In this document: one piece after another, positions 1 to 11,935 of the stretch
How positions within the stretch are numbered: the stretch's first letter is position 1
Layout: the number at the start of each line of letters is the position of its first letter
NCBI GenBank assembly: GCA_026874595.1
Contig: CM049312.1
Coordinates: 48,985,429 to 49,049,428, forward strand
Length of the DNA: 64,000 nucleotides
Direction of reading: 5' to 3'
Source of the DNA: Sipunculus nudus
Taxonomy: Eukaryota; Annelida; Sipuncula; Golfingiida; Sipunculidae
Notes under the pieces: generated by a model
Database searches by the model: none
What the model saw: the letters and a program-made list of their open reading frames with translations, nothing else
Told to the model about the DNA's origin: nothing
Position numbers and translations under genes: made by a program

Positions 1-975
1 GGTGTAATTACTTGGCAACCAATGAGTGAATAACTTAGACCTGCAACCTTTAACCTCCTGACCAGCTGACCTCAAAATCAATTAGTTATTTCTTCATGCA
101 AAAAGACCCATAAATATGAAGTTTGAATCACATTGAGTGATGCATAGATGTGGCATATGTGAAAGACTGAAGGTTTGGGTTGAACGGTTTCACTTGAAAT
201 ATGTTCACAAGCATTTAGAACAATATTGTGACATTGACCTTTGACCTTTTGAACTCAATATCAATAGGCTTCTTCCCCTATTGGTAGGTAAGCCATATAT
301 GACAGAAAGAAAGTATAGATTGAAAAGTTTGCCTATAAATGACTCCACGCAAGAAGAGGGTGCTGTGAACTTGACCTTTGACCTCAAAATCAACAGGTCT
401 TTTCCCCTGTTGGCAGAGAAGCGATATCAGTGCTGAAAGGTTTGGAATGAAAGGTCTAGCTTGAAATGTGTCCACAACCTTTTCAAAGAAGTGGATCCTG
501 TGACCCTGACCTTTGACCTTGTGACCTCAACATCTATAGGATTCTTCTCCCACTTAGTAGGTGAGCTATATGTGAAAGATCAAAGAATTGGGATGAAAGG
601 TTTGGCTTAAAATGCATCCACAGGCTTTTCAAAGAAGTTGGTTCTGTGACCTTGACCTTTGACCTCAAAATAATTATGGTTCTTCCCCTGTTGGTAGGTG
701 AGATGTATTTGAAAGATAGAAGGTTTGGGATGAAAATTTTGGCTAAAAGAATTATTTCTGGGGGGTGCAAACACACCCCATAACTTCGAGAATATAGGTC
801 GCAGAGACCTAATTTCTTTTTAGAACCTCTAAGACTGCATAGGGTTCATGGCCCTAGCCCCTACAGTTACGATTTGTGCCCAGCTAACGGCCGGACGGAC
901 AGATGGAAGGACGCCGGACAAAGACCCATCGCTATAGCCCAGCATGACTGAAAGTCAGCTGAGCTAATAATCAAT
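1..975 (+). repeat. 3' part of a hairpin-ended interspersed repeat with ~140-bp nuclear-receptor-motif modules
   Basis: Four diverged modules of about 135-145 bp follow each other. Each contains an exact TGACCTTTGACCT (starts 235, 372, 507, 653) followed by text about a translucent 'aggt.agctatatgtgaaagat' type spacer. The block ends near 970 with the hairpin CAGC.TGACT...AGTCAGCTG and GAGCTAATAA, the same 3' end seen at 2868, 13530, 20317, 20896 and 51138. The 5' end lies outside the window. Small open frames here are not credible genes. A non-autonomous, possibly Helitron-like element is inferred from the terminal hairpin and not proven. Confidence 0.75.
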
Positions 976-1116
976 AAAAAAACACTATTTTACTGTCAAA
1001 GGAGATATTTATTTACTTGTATGGTGTAGCTATGAACTGAAACTCTCCTGTAGTGGCTGGACTTGTAATTTATTATTGTAAATGTTGTTGTATAAACCCT
1101 ACAGGTTGTAAATATG

Positions 1117-2061
1117 TAAACAAGTGACCCATGGTACACAGCGCTTAGCTGAAGTTTGAAATTTTAGCAAATGCAAAATATGCTAGTGTAATGTTTTTCA
1201 CATAAGAGAAGCTAAGAGGAAATGGCCCTCCTACTTTGTTATAGTTAAGTCCTAAATATATGATTGCAAAACCAATATTCTGAGACTGACATGAAAAAAA
1301 AAACAATATAAGTTTAGAGATACTGTTACATATGGACAGGCATGTGGACAGAATGGACTAATACCTTCATTTCACTTTCAGAGGAATAATGCATGTAAGT
1401 TTATATTATAGCCTATTTTTTTAGCATATCCACTTTTTCCATTTATAGTTGTTATCAGATTCTTTTTTTTTATTTACAATTTTTATAAATCTGTAATAAA
1501 AAATCTTAAAATATAAGTTAAAATATCAGAATTCTAAGTTGCAATTATTATTTATCCAGATTGTAGCTCATATCAGGTCATATTATGCATACACATATAT
1601 TTCATTATTTTAAAATCACAAATGTTTAAACAGAATTTAAAAGAAAATAATGCCATGACATGGCATCTTAAAGATTATTCCTTGAATCACTATTAAAAAT
1701 TTTTGTACATTGGAGTTTTCAGTACATGCTTAATTTTATTCACCGAAATAAAAGATTCAGTAAATTTGAGAAAATAAAATAATCTTTTCAAATAAAATAA
1801 ACAAACTGTTGGTTGAATGAGGGACAAACAATATCATTGTGCTTATTACTATCTCAGTTATAATTTATTACTGGAATTAATAGTCAATTTCACAACTGGT
1901 GAAGTTTTTACTCTTCTGAAGTAAGGAATTACTTACCTGATGAACATCCACACTTTCATAGAAATATACCACTTTGTGGACACAATTAAATGTGCACTTT
2001 AATCACTGTAACCCCAGTGGTACAATACAAAATCTAAAATGTAGCATAGCCTAGAATAACT
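1117..2061 (+). repeat. Diverged repeat block paralogous to 15645-18085 (empty-site copy)
   Basis: It begins with a GACCCATGG-type start and continues AT-rich. It aligns by eye to 15645-16084 and then 17552-18085; shared stretches include the 'actttcatagaaatataccactttgtggacac' region. The 1.47-kb element at 16085-17551 is absent here, so this copy records the pre-insertion state. No coding potential is seen. Positions 976-1116 hold nothing recognisable. Confidence 0.7.
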
Positions 2062-2868
2062 AGGGACCCATGGGTCTCAACGCTCAGCTGAATTTGTCTA
2101 TAAGGATATTTTTAAAGAAATTTTTCAGAATGACAATCCTGTGACCTTAACCAATAACCTTGTGACCAAAAAATCTTAGAACTTAATATCATTGAACTTG
2201 CAGCATTAGGATTATTGTAACAATCTTTTAAAAAGTGACCTTGACATCTGACCAGATAACCTCAAATCCTACAGGTTTCCTCATTTTAGGCAAGTAAGCC
2301 ATGTGTGAACGTTGGAAAGTTCAGGATGAAAAGTTTGATTTACAGTACATCCACAATCTTTTTAAAGATGTGGCTCCTGTGACCTTCAACTTAGATCGCT
2401 GGACCCTGGTAATCAAAATGAATTTACTTATGGGGTTGGTCATTATTAAATCAAGTTTGAAGCCAGCTTATTTTTAGTAAATAAATAGAAAAATATTCGA
2501 TAAAATAGAAAAAATACAGGTGGCTCCACCACGTTTCAGGAACTGACAAAACTAGTCATGGTCAATATTCAAGGCAAGATTCATGACAAACCATACATTA
2601 ATTATCAAGATATTGGAGGTTTTGTATCAAATTTCTGACTATTCTGGGGGGTATTTCAAGCCCCGTAGCTCAAAGGATATAGGTCTCAGTGACCTAATTT
2701 CAGGTTTCCAAGGAGATTTTTTATTGACCTCCCAGGATTATCACTTAGAAGTTTCTAGGACCAGCTGTTACGATTTGTGCCCTGCTAACGGCCTGCCGGA
2801 TATCCGTATGGCAACAGACAAAGCGCCATTCCTACACCTCAGTTGACTTACAGTCAGCTGAACTAAAA
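2062..2868 (+). mobile_element. Short full-length copy of the hairpin-ended repeat family
   Basis: The start is GGGACCCATGGGTC, a palindrome, followed by GCTCAGCTGA. The end is a near-perfect inverted hairpin CAGTTGACT/AGTCAGCTGA followed by ACTAAAAAT. The interior matches 49652-51138, including the 'ctattctggggggtatttcaag' segment and an AGGTCTCAGTGACCT near 2682, which is one base off a palindromic hormone response element. There is no transposase, so it is non-autonomous. A Helitron-like class is inferred from the 5' palindrome, the 3' hairpin and the lack of a clear target duplication. Confidence 0.6.
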
Positions 2869-3180
2869 ATGATTGTAGCTGGCACTACCAGTCTTGTATA
2901 CAATGAAGCTATCAGAGATATATACATATGCCCAAGTTAAGACTGATATATCAAACCCCTCCTGAGAAATAAGCAGGGACACACACACTGTGCAAAAATT
3001 ATTGTAGGTGGCACCACCAGTCTTGTATATGACAAAGCTATTCGATAGGTATAAATATGCCCAATTTCAGGATGATATATCAAATTCCTCTATAGAAATA
3101 AGCAGGTAAAAAAGTCACACACTGTGCAAAAGTCATTGTAGGTGATGACACCTGTCTTGTGAACGAGAAACCCATCAACG
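2869..3180 (+). repeat. Three ~130-bp tandem units related to the GGTGGCGCCACC repeats
   Basis: Units begin near 2871, 3003 and 3137 with 'TTGTAGGTGGCACCACCAGTC'-like text and share 'aaagctat', 'gatatatcaaa' and 'cacacactgtgcaaaa'. They are diverged relatives of the tandem core at 16210-17300. Confidence 0.65.
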
Positions 3181-3239
3181 ACGCATAGACAGGTCAAAAT
3201 ATCAGGCCAATACATCAAACCTACCTTAAGTCTGATGCA

Positions 3240-3700
3240 TGGGGCTGACCACGCTTAGGTGAGAAAGGCAGTTGCCCTGAGTGAACTGTGACAAATTTGC
3301 TTGCTCAGGCTACTGCACTGAGTGAACTCATGACCTGCACCTGGCTAGACTGGGTGAACTTTTGACCTGTACCTGGCTGCACTGAGTGAACTCTTGACCT
3401 GTTGCCTAATCTGATATAGTTGGCAGTCTGCCAAAGCTATAAATAGATTGGCTCCACATGCAGCCCTGAGAGGCATGACACCCATGAGGTGATCACATGG
3501 TGCCCATGAGGTGTTCACATGTCACCCATGAGGGGATTACATGCCTTTTGCTTGGCTGCACTGAGTGAACTCTTGACCTATATCTGGCTGCACTGAATGA
3601 ACTCTTGATCTATTGCCAAATCTGAAACAGTTGGCAGTTTCTTAACCTATTTAAATATACAGACACAATCTTAGCCTGTTGGCAAATCTGTTTACACATA
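3240..3700 (+). repeat. Imperfect short tandem repeats (CTGCACTGAGTGAACTCTTGACCT and CCCATGAGGTG types)
   Basis: GCACTGAGTGAACTC recurs at least four times between 3312 and 3610. A ~22-bp unit built on CACCCATGAGGTG...CACATG is repeated three times at about 3476-3545. No open frame of note. Confidence 0.6.
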
Positions 3701-5560
3701 CTGAAAGACTTTGGCTAAAATGCATTTTTTCAAGCTGACATATTCATAAACTTTTTGTCAAAATATCTAGAATAATAAAAGATGCAGTTTTTTCATAAAT
3801 AAGCTGAATCCCACAACATTTGATATATGACAGATTATTGCATAAAATCTGGGGATGGTAGTTCCTGCTATTCTGAGAAATTATGGGTTAATGTACAGAT
3901 GACCAATGACCCCCGTACAAAAAAAGGTCAATGCAGCTGAGCACCAATACCTGAATTTCATATATGGCTCATGTGACCAACACTGGCAGAAAATTTGGTG
4001 ATGATAGCTCCGGCCATTTCTGAGATTGTCATTTTAGTATGCTTTTTCAGACAGATGACTAGGTTCAACTTCCTGTAACTCGGCAAAAATTCACTGAACT
4101 TGAACCATTTGAACAAACTTGAGAGAGATGATATAAAAGATTATTTCTGTGAAATACTGAACAAATTGGCTTGAGCGTTTTGGAGGAGAAGATTTTTAAG
4201 GTTTTTTAGCTTTTTCTCTATAAAATCTGAGAAAATGCAGATTTTTTCAGATGGCTAATTTTTTGCATTAAATTTCATGATGCTATCTCCCGTCAATCCA
4301 ATAGTATGAGTTAACGTATACCTGTGATTGTAAACATTGCCTGGCATGAGGAATATCTAAAATCATAAATCTACATTTTTTAAAAGTTTTTAAAAAACAT
4401 TCTTGTCAATATTAACCAAAGATAACCTGAAATCTAAATGTCTGGAGGCATGATGTAACGGATGCTGATAAACTCATTCCAGGCTAGATGTATCTGCTTC
4501 ACACAGCTAACATATATGGTAAAATGACTCAATTCAATCTTTATTATTCAGCCAAAATTCATTCTTCGGAACCATAAAAGAAAATTAATTATTATAAGAA
4601 TTATCCAGGGGATTGTTCTTGTAAAATATTAAACAAATTAGCCTCAGTGGCATCAGTCAAAAAATGTTTTGCAGGTTTATAACTCATATGGGAAAATAAA
4701 GCAAAATGGCTAAGTTAAGCTTCCCCTAACTCAGCCAAAAATCACTGAACCAAAACCATTTGAACAAACTTGAATTATCAACATCTAAGGATAATTAATG
4801 TGTGAGATTTAAGAATTTGGCCCAGTGGTTTTTGAGAAGAAGATCTTTGTATCCACTGAGCTAAAATGGGCTGTTATGGCATATGACTAAATTCAGCTTC
4901 CCATAACTCAGCCAAAAGTCACTGAACTGAGACCATTTGAACAAACTTCAGAAAGCACTACCCTAGGATCATTTCTGTGCGATATTAAACAATTTGCCCA
5001 TATGGTTTCAGAGAAGAAGTTTTTTGTAGCTGTAAGTATGATAAGGGCACTGATGACCCCCGTACAAAAAAAAGCTGATGCAGGTGGCGCCACCAATACC
5101 TCAATTTCAGATATGACTCATGTGACCAACATTAGCATAAAATAGGGTGATGATAGCTCCAGCCATTTCTAAGACTGTAATTTCGGTATGCTTTTTTGGA
5201 CAGACTAAGTTCAACTATCTGTAACTCAGCCAAAAATCACCAAACTTAAACCATTCGAACAAACTTGAGAGAGATTGTTCCAGGGATCATTTCTGTGAAA
5301 TATTGGACAATTTGGATGAGCAGTTTCGGAGAAGAAGATTTTTAAAGCTTTTTTAGCTTCTCCCCTATAAAATCTAAGAAAATGCAGTTAGCCAAAAATT
5401 AAGCAAAATCCAATAGAGTTTTTTAGATGACTAATTTTTTGCATAAAATGTTGTGATGCTAACCCTTGCCGTTTTTAAGATAAAATAGGTTAATGTACAG
5501 ACAACGGACGACGCCACACCATCGCATAAGCTCACAGGTTCACTAAAAAAAGCATAGAAC
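3700..5560 (+). repeat. Dispersed ~170-bp repeat modules ('aactcagccaaaa...catttgaacaaactt')
   Basis: A module with TAACTC.GCCAAAA.TCACTGAACT, ACCATTTGAACAAACTT, ATTTCTGTGNNATATT and GAGAAGAAG recurs near 4070, 4725, 4900 and 5225, separated by more diverged sequence. The block closes near 5500-5545 with GACGCCACACCATCGCATAAGCTCAC, a distinctive end. No coding frame. This is a decayed, tandemly organised interspersed repeat. Confidence 0.65.
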
Positions 5561-5565
5561 TTTTA

Positions 5566-6090
5566 TAATATGCCAGATGATAAAGCTGAAGTGAGATATT
5601 TAGTTGGAAGGTGATTACCCCCTTTAAAGTTTGTGTGGTAAATGATAAAGCTTAAGTAAAATATATGGTCAGAATATGATTATCCCCTCGGTGGTTTTTA
5701 CCTGCCACATGGTCAAGTGAGATATTTAGTCGGAAATTGATTGCCTTATTTATTCACTTTAAATGCCAGATTGTAGAGTTCAAGTGAGATACTTAGTCAG
5801 AAGTTGATTAAACCGTGTTTCTTAACTTTATATGCCAGATTGTAGGGTTCAAGTCAGATATTATAAAGTCAGACGGTGATTGCCCTGTTAATTAACTTTA
5901 TATGCCAAATTGTATGGTTCAAGTGAGATACTTAGTCAGAAGGTGATTAAGCCCTCTTTATTAACTTTATATGCCAAATTGTAGGGTTCAAGTCAGATAT
6001 TGTATAGTCAGAAGGTGATCGCCCTCTTTATTAACTTTATGTGCCAGATTGTAGGGTTCAAGTCAGATACTTAGTCAGAAGGTGATTTTC
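5566..6090 (+). repeat. ~69-bp tandem repeat array, 7-8 copies
   Basis: The unit TATGCCAGATTGTAGGGTTCAAG followed by TCAGATA, TAGTCAGAAGGTGATT and TTAACTTTA repeats with starts near 5568, 5762, 5830, 5900, 5969 and 6040, plus degenerate copies at 5640-5750. Copies differ by about 10%. It is minisatellite-like, with no spacers and so not a CRISPR-type array. Confidence 0.8.
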
Positions 6091-6369
6091 ATGATTTTCA
6101 CCACACCCAGGCTGTTGTAAATATAACTTGAGAGTACTCCTTATAGCACATACCACAACCAAGACCCAACACTGACAGCCTTGTGGAACACACTATTCTG
6201 TTATTTTTCTTTCCTGAAGAACCCTATGACTGCTGAAGAATACATGAAGAACCTTGACTTTTGCATTTAAGTGAAGAAGGTGGCACTGTAAGTTTATCAA
6301 TGTATTTAAATTTCTTTTTTCTGATATGAAATGACCAATATCTCAAAGAACACCTTTAATCACATGACC

Positions 6370-7180
6370 ATTTAAATGGTGTTCCTATAGAATGGGAGGA
6401 ATCTGTGCAGTACCTAGGAAATATGGTAAGCTCAGACTTATCAGATCATCATGATATAATAAATAAAAGGGGCAAATTTATCTCAAGCTTTAATGTTCTA
6501 ATGTTTAACTTTGGATGTCTGTCGACGAGGGTTGTAAATAAGTTATTTCATTCCTTTTGTTGTTCATTCTATGGCTGTCAGTCCTGGATATTACAGCATA
6601 TATCAATAGAAAAATTATGTACATCTTATAACAAGGCTTTGCGTCATATTTGGTATTTGCCATATAACTCACACAGGAGTATTGTTCACGGTCTTGCAGG
6701 GTCTTCTTCCCTGATAAATATATTGATTGCACGCTTTATCACATTTTTATGCACTATGTATACTATTGAAAATAATATTGTACAGTTCTTAGCTAAAAGA
6801 GCTAAGTATACATCTGTCGGTGTACTTGGAAACAATCTACGATATCTTGAAAGTGATATGGATGAATATGGAATGTGGGGTGACACTGGTAATCTTAATA
6901 CCCTAAAGAGTCACTATCAAAAGATACCAAGGTCTGTTAACATAGAATTAATATCGGAATTAACTGACTGTAAAGACGGATTAAGTACGTCACACTTAAC
7001 AACTGAGGAAGTAAATGTGCTGATTAATGTGTTGTCTACTGTTGAGGTGATGTCTCTGGACTGAATGGTCCTATATCTGTATTTTGATTTGCATTTTCGT
7101 TGTTTGTTTGTTTGTTTTTCATTGTATACAATTAATGTACTCTGTTGTGGTACGAATAAAGATATATATATAAGATAAAA
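6370..7180 (+). pseudogene. 3' end of a CR1/L2-like LINE reverse-transcriptase ORF
   Basis: This frame encodes the C-terminal, post-catalytic region of a non-LTR retrotransposon reverse transcriptase. Reading is open from about 6373 through the TGA at 7062. It starts with VPIEWEESVQYLGNMVS, the typical FLG/YLG block of the RT thumb, then LFHSFCCSFYGCQSW and YNKALRHIWYLPYNSH, the hallmark C-terminal motifs of CR1/L2/Rex-type LINEs. The endonuclease and catalytic RT are missing, and a stop lies just upstream, so the copy is 5'-truncated. The annotated Met at 6405 is internal and not a true start. After the stop come a TTTG-rich 3' UTR and AATAAAGATATATATATAAG, a plausible retrotransposon tail. 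The exact clade is uncertain. Confidence 0.8.
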
Positions 7181-10060
7181 GACACAGGGCACAGATGAGC
7201 ATGATTCCTCTGTCAAGCTTAGTTCAGTTGTCAGACAGTATTAACTTTTGTAATTTTCATTAATTTTCCTTCAAATATGAGTATTTTATCTATTCTACGA
7301 AATGATTTTATCATGTATATTAAAATAATTTTACTAAACTGGTCACCAAAGTCAACAAATAATGCACAATGTGAATTATTTTTGTTAATGGGAATACAAA
7401 TATGTATCTATATATAGTGAAATACAAATATAAAACAAGATTAAAACAGTCAAGATGGAGAAAGTTGTTTTCCTGAAATTCATAGTGATCATAACCTCTT
7501 AAAATCTTATTCTACACTTTATTTGATGTAAAGTTTGTGCTAAGGGATATTTTCAAAGAAATCCGATGCATACTGCACATTGTAATTCTTTATTGATAAT
7601 TTATATCTAAAATTGCTGTGTTGGGTTCTGCAAGAAAAAGTCACTAGCTGTTTACCATGTAAATGGTTTGTTGCGTTTCCAGAATATTTTTTTCATATAT
7701 AACCTTTACTTGCCAGTGAAACATAATCAGTTTCCAGTATAAGCTGATTATAGCTTGAGGTGGCACTGCTGTTACATGACATACAGCCATAAATGTTTTC
7801 TTTATGAAAGTTCTTTCAAAATAACAGAAAGCTTTGATCTGTTCAATTCCATTCTATATACAGTGGCTGTGTTTTTTTTCCATGCATCTTGAACAATGTG
7901 TAATGACCTTTAACAAGTTTTGGTGACATTTCAAAATTTCTGCAGACTCGGCAAAAACCACGTCCAAATTTTCTGCTGCTCCAATGTCACTAAAAGCAGC
8001 ATTTTACATTCAAAGTGCTTCTTACATAAACTCAGACAGTGTTATTTTGATAAATACTATAATTTGGATTCATTTTATCTATTTTAAGCCTTGAATCCCA
8101 GTGCACTTTAGAATATAAAGTTACCACTGGAGTACCCGTGCTGTCTGGATCATTGTGGCGGGTAATGATTCCAAATGATGTTCTACATAAAACTATTTCA
8201 ACTGATGAAATGAGGATCCAAACAGCTGTCCTGTGTGGTCTTTATCACGTTTCACCTGTTTCTGTTGTCTGGTAAATTTCTTAAATTGTCAATCACAAAC
8301 AGTGAAAAATCCCCTGACATTTACTAAACTTCTGAAGATTTGTCAAACAGCTTAATGATTCATAAAAATTTCTTATGTACTTTGATCTGCTAACTTTGTG
8401 CCCTGCTAGTAACAAATTTCAAAGACATTTTTTTGGAACTTCTTAAAAATTTTTCCAATGAACCTTAATGTCCTTTTTGCCTCAAACTTAATTAATTACA
8501 TTGAAAATTTCTTAGGGGTTGAGGGCTTGACACGGTCCTACCTGTATCTGTAAGGGCATGTCAAGCAATTTCTAAACAGCCTATGATTCTTGGTTGGTCT
8601 GATTCCTGGCCCTGTGCCAGTAACCGTGTTATTAGACCAATGAGAGCAGGTGTCACATGTTTAAAATGTGGAGCTGGATGCACAATGAGATACCACAATC
8701 TTTGGTCTGATTACACTTCTCTGCTCGATGTGCACCCTAGTTGTCAAACTCAGACAATTTTCCTATAAAAAGCAGCTGTGACATGAAAAGAGGCCTGGGA
8801 CAACTGTAGTGTATAACCAAAGGGTGAGGAGAGTACCTATGTGTGGATGTTGGTTTTATCTGCGGCTGCTAAATTATGCCAGTCCCATTTATACAGCTAT
8901 TTTGTCATGTGCAGTGCATGAAATCCACCTTAACAAAGAACCTGAACGAAACTGTTTCAAACCAATGCACAATTTTGAAATGTGAAGAAAAGTTCATCCA
9001 GGGAAGTTCTCCATGACTCATCTGTCATGCCCTTAAGTCAAATACAGAGCTACTGTCTGGAAGACCATTTAAACTTAAGTCTCATGTATAAGGTGTTGAG
9101 GCATTCAATTGTTTAAAATTCCCTCCTTACCATCTAGAAATTGCAGCAGGAGACAAACTGGGCATACATGGAGAGGACAGAATAAGATTCAAAGAGACCT
9201 ATCTTTTACACAGGGCAGAGAATTAGTCAAGAAAAAATATATCCCAAATTCTTCTTCTTTTCTATATCTCCCTATGTTCAACCCATTATCTGTTTTTCTC
9301 CTCCAGCAAATGGCTGTCATTAATTTTTGTGACAATGTCAGACTTTGTGTGGGTGGGTGATGCATGGAGGGCCTGAGGAATGCTATATCAAAGTAAAATA
9401 CCTCCCAGAACTGATCACGATGATGAATTTTGGAAAATGAGCATGGAGGGATAGCATCAGTTCATAATACTAATCTAATACTGAAGATGCTGACATATCA
9501 AACTAGTCGATCATTTCATGAAGAGGGCAACCTTACAAAACTTTTCCTGAAGTCTAGGCATATATACTTAGCATTTCATGTAATGGTCGAAAAACATTAA
9601 CCTTGTCATTTACCAAACCTGGCTAATCATTGAATATTTCAAATGAAAGATATTTTGAGAGATATCATGTATTATTTTATGACACTGAGACAATGCACAG
9701 AGATGCTCGTAAACCCATAAGCCCAGTGTATGTGTTTTTTATGAACTTTGTGCATTCTGTAAATTATTTCATGATATTTTGAGTGGTAAATGTAAATGTA
9801 TCAATGATATGTGTATTTTCAATAACAACAAAAAATTCTCTATTGGAAACAGTGATAAAAATCTCAATTTTCAATTCATTTATAGTTCTGAGGTATCTTT
9901 ATTGCTAAATTTTATGGTACAAGAAAGGGGCCATAAGTTAAGAATTTAGTTAGGTGGTGACCAGGGCCCATACTTTCCACAATTGTTCTTTTTTATTTAC
10001 ACTATATTAAGTGTGTGGCATTGTGCAATCAATGAGGATGCATGGATTCCTGTAGGAATG
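7181..10060. other. No recognised feature (AT-rich, apparently single-copy)
   Basis: I see no repeat family shared with the rest of the window and no convincing exon here. Open frames are short and of random composition. A TATAAAAAG at 8764-8772 is the only core-promoter-like word, with no supporting context. Confidence 0.5.
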
Positions 10061-10220
10061 ATAAGTCACTTTTCAAGCCACCTGAATTTTATAGTCAGGG
10101 ATGAGTCAATTTTCAAGCCACCTGAATTTTATATTCAGGGATTAGTCACTTTTCAAGCCACCTGAATTTTATAGTCAGGGATGAGTCACTTTTCAAGCCA
10201 CCTGAATTTTATAGTCAGGG
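10061..10220 (+). repeat. Four tandem copies of a 40-bp unit
   Basis: The unit GAGTCACTTTTCAAGCCACC followed by TGAATTTTATAGTCAGGGAT is repeated four times at exactly 40-bp spacing with one or two changes per copy. Forty is not divisible by three, so the repeat is not coding. It is followed at 10270-10400 by imprecise TTTAATCCAG repeats in both orientations. Confidence 0.9.
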
Positions 10221-10390
10221 CAGTTTTTTAACAGTGAATTACTGATCTTTGGATGAAATATTCAGCATTTCAACACAGGGTTGGGTTTAATCCAGATAAA
10301 ACTTGTTTAATCCAGGACAATGGAAAAAACTGTTTTATCCAGTTTAATCCAGTTGTATCTTGATTATACAGGATTAAACTAGATCAAACT

Positions 10391-11335
10391 AAAAAAAAAA
10401 GAGGCCCATGGGTCACGTTGCTCAGCTGAATTTTGGAAAATAAATATTAGCAACTGCATAATATTTTTATTTCTTTTGGTTTTTCATGTAAAAAAGCATT
10501 TGAAACGCTAAGAGAAAAAGGCCCTGCTACAATGAAACTGTAAATTATAGAATAATTGGCATAAGCTTAAGCTTATGCACTGTGCAATAAATGAAACCTG
10601 TGGCCTGAAACCATAATCATGCACCAAGGGAAACAAGGGACCTATGGGTAACGACGCTCAGCTGTTATATATGATAAAAAAATATGATTTAGAAATGAGG
10701 CACATGCTGGTTTTGTGTGGTAATAAGTATAAGATGTATTATGAGTTGTTGTTGTTTAGCTTATGTATGATTTTGATAGTACCTTTGGAGACAGAGAAGA
10801 GAATTGATTTCATTTATTTTATTAACAAATAGAGTACTATTGTCACACAGATTTTGACTTGGCCATATAACTTATAAGCAGAACATATAATATAAGAGTT
10901 TAACTATTTATTTAAAAAATTACAAATATTGTCCCAGATATAATTTTTATTAAAAATAATAAGAGAATCGTATGATTTTTAAAATGAAATATAACTGAAA
11001 TGATTATTAAAATAATATTAAAGAATATATTCATGAATGCATTCATGAATACATTTGGAAAGTATTTGCACTGGTATTCATATACTTTCATTTTTACCTG
11101 AATTCCCATTCTTTATGCAAGAAATTTTATAATGGAGTACATATTCATATTCGTATTTAAATACAATTGCAAAGTATTCCCACCATGTCTGGTATTTATT
11201 CAGTTTTCACCAAACAATGGTGTTGAGAATCCAGAATATACAAAATTCACACATTTAAATAATGATCATAAGTACCTGGTTTTATGGCTTTTATTTATAT
11301 TAAAAAAAAAATAAATGTGATATATTTATTTTGGA
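10391..11335 (+). repeat. Repeat block paralogous to 15095-15650
   Basis: Two family starts are present (GCCCATGGGTCACG near 10407 and GGGACCTATGGGTAACGACGCTCAGCTG near 10638). From 'aaaatatgatttagaaatgaggcacat' at about 10677 the sequence aligns to 15100-15650, including an inverted 'atgaatgcattcatgaat' motif near 11035 and 15440. No protein-coding content. Confidence 0.7.
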
Positions 11336-11935
11336 CTAATTCACATCAATGTACGCACTAGACACAGTAGGAATCTAGATTAATATTATCAACTGCATCT
11401 TTGTCTATCATTAATTTCCTTCATATGACCCCTAATGATTAGTAATGAATAATATGATTTACTTTTTTATTATTAAAATTGAACTGAAAAATGCCATAGG
11501 TGACTGCATGGTGTTATTTGGAATATGTGACATGCTATCCATCGATACAAGATTCTTATATCATCAGTTACTGCAAGTTAATTCCCTATTATAATAAGCT
11601 AACCAAATCCTTTTTTATTTTTCTTTAATTTGTTATTAAAAACCAATAAAAATTGATTAATTTATTGTTTATTGTTATGTTGTTGGTTAAAACTACTAGA
11701 TGAGTTGGGTTGGACACCTGGATCAACTGTGGCTGGCCATAAGCTGCCTTGCTGCCCCAGTATATGCCTCGTCTCAAGCGTGCATAATTTGCTGAAAGTT
11801 CAACAAGGTCAACATACAGGTGACTCAAGAGTGGCTGGAGAGAGCCAAGGTCAGACATGGTCTCATTAAAACATTAATAAAAGCTACAATTTTTGGCCAA
11901 TTTCTTTCAGCTTTCTAAACTAAAAAGCTGAAATC
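11336..11935. other. No recognised feature
   Basis: AT-rich sequence. Overlapping open frames at 11625-11869 on both strands have no recognisable motif. Nothing ties it to the surrounding repeat blocks. Confidence 0.4.

Noticed and set aside
5566-6090. 69-bp repeats as a CRISPR or coding repeat
   Set aside because: No unique spacers. Frames contain stops and the unit is not conserved at codon positions.
10061-10220. 40-bp tandem array as a CRISPR
   Set aside because: Copies are contiguous with no spacers, and the genome is eukaryotic.
11625-11869. Opposed open frames of 77 and 65 codons as overlapping genes
   Set aside because: No motif, start context or splice support. Both strands being open reflects local composition.
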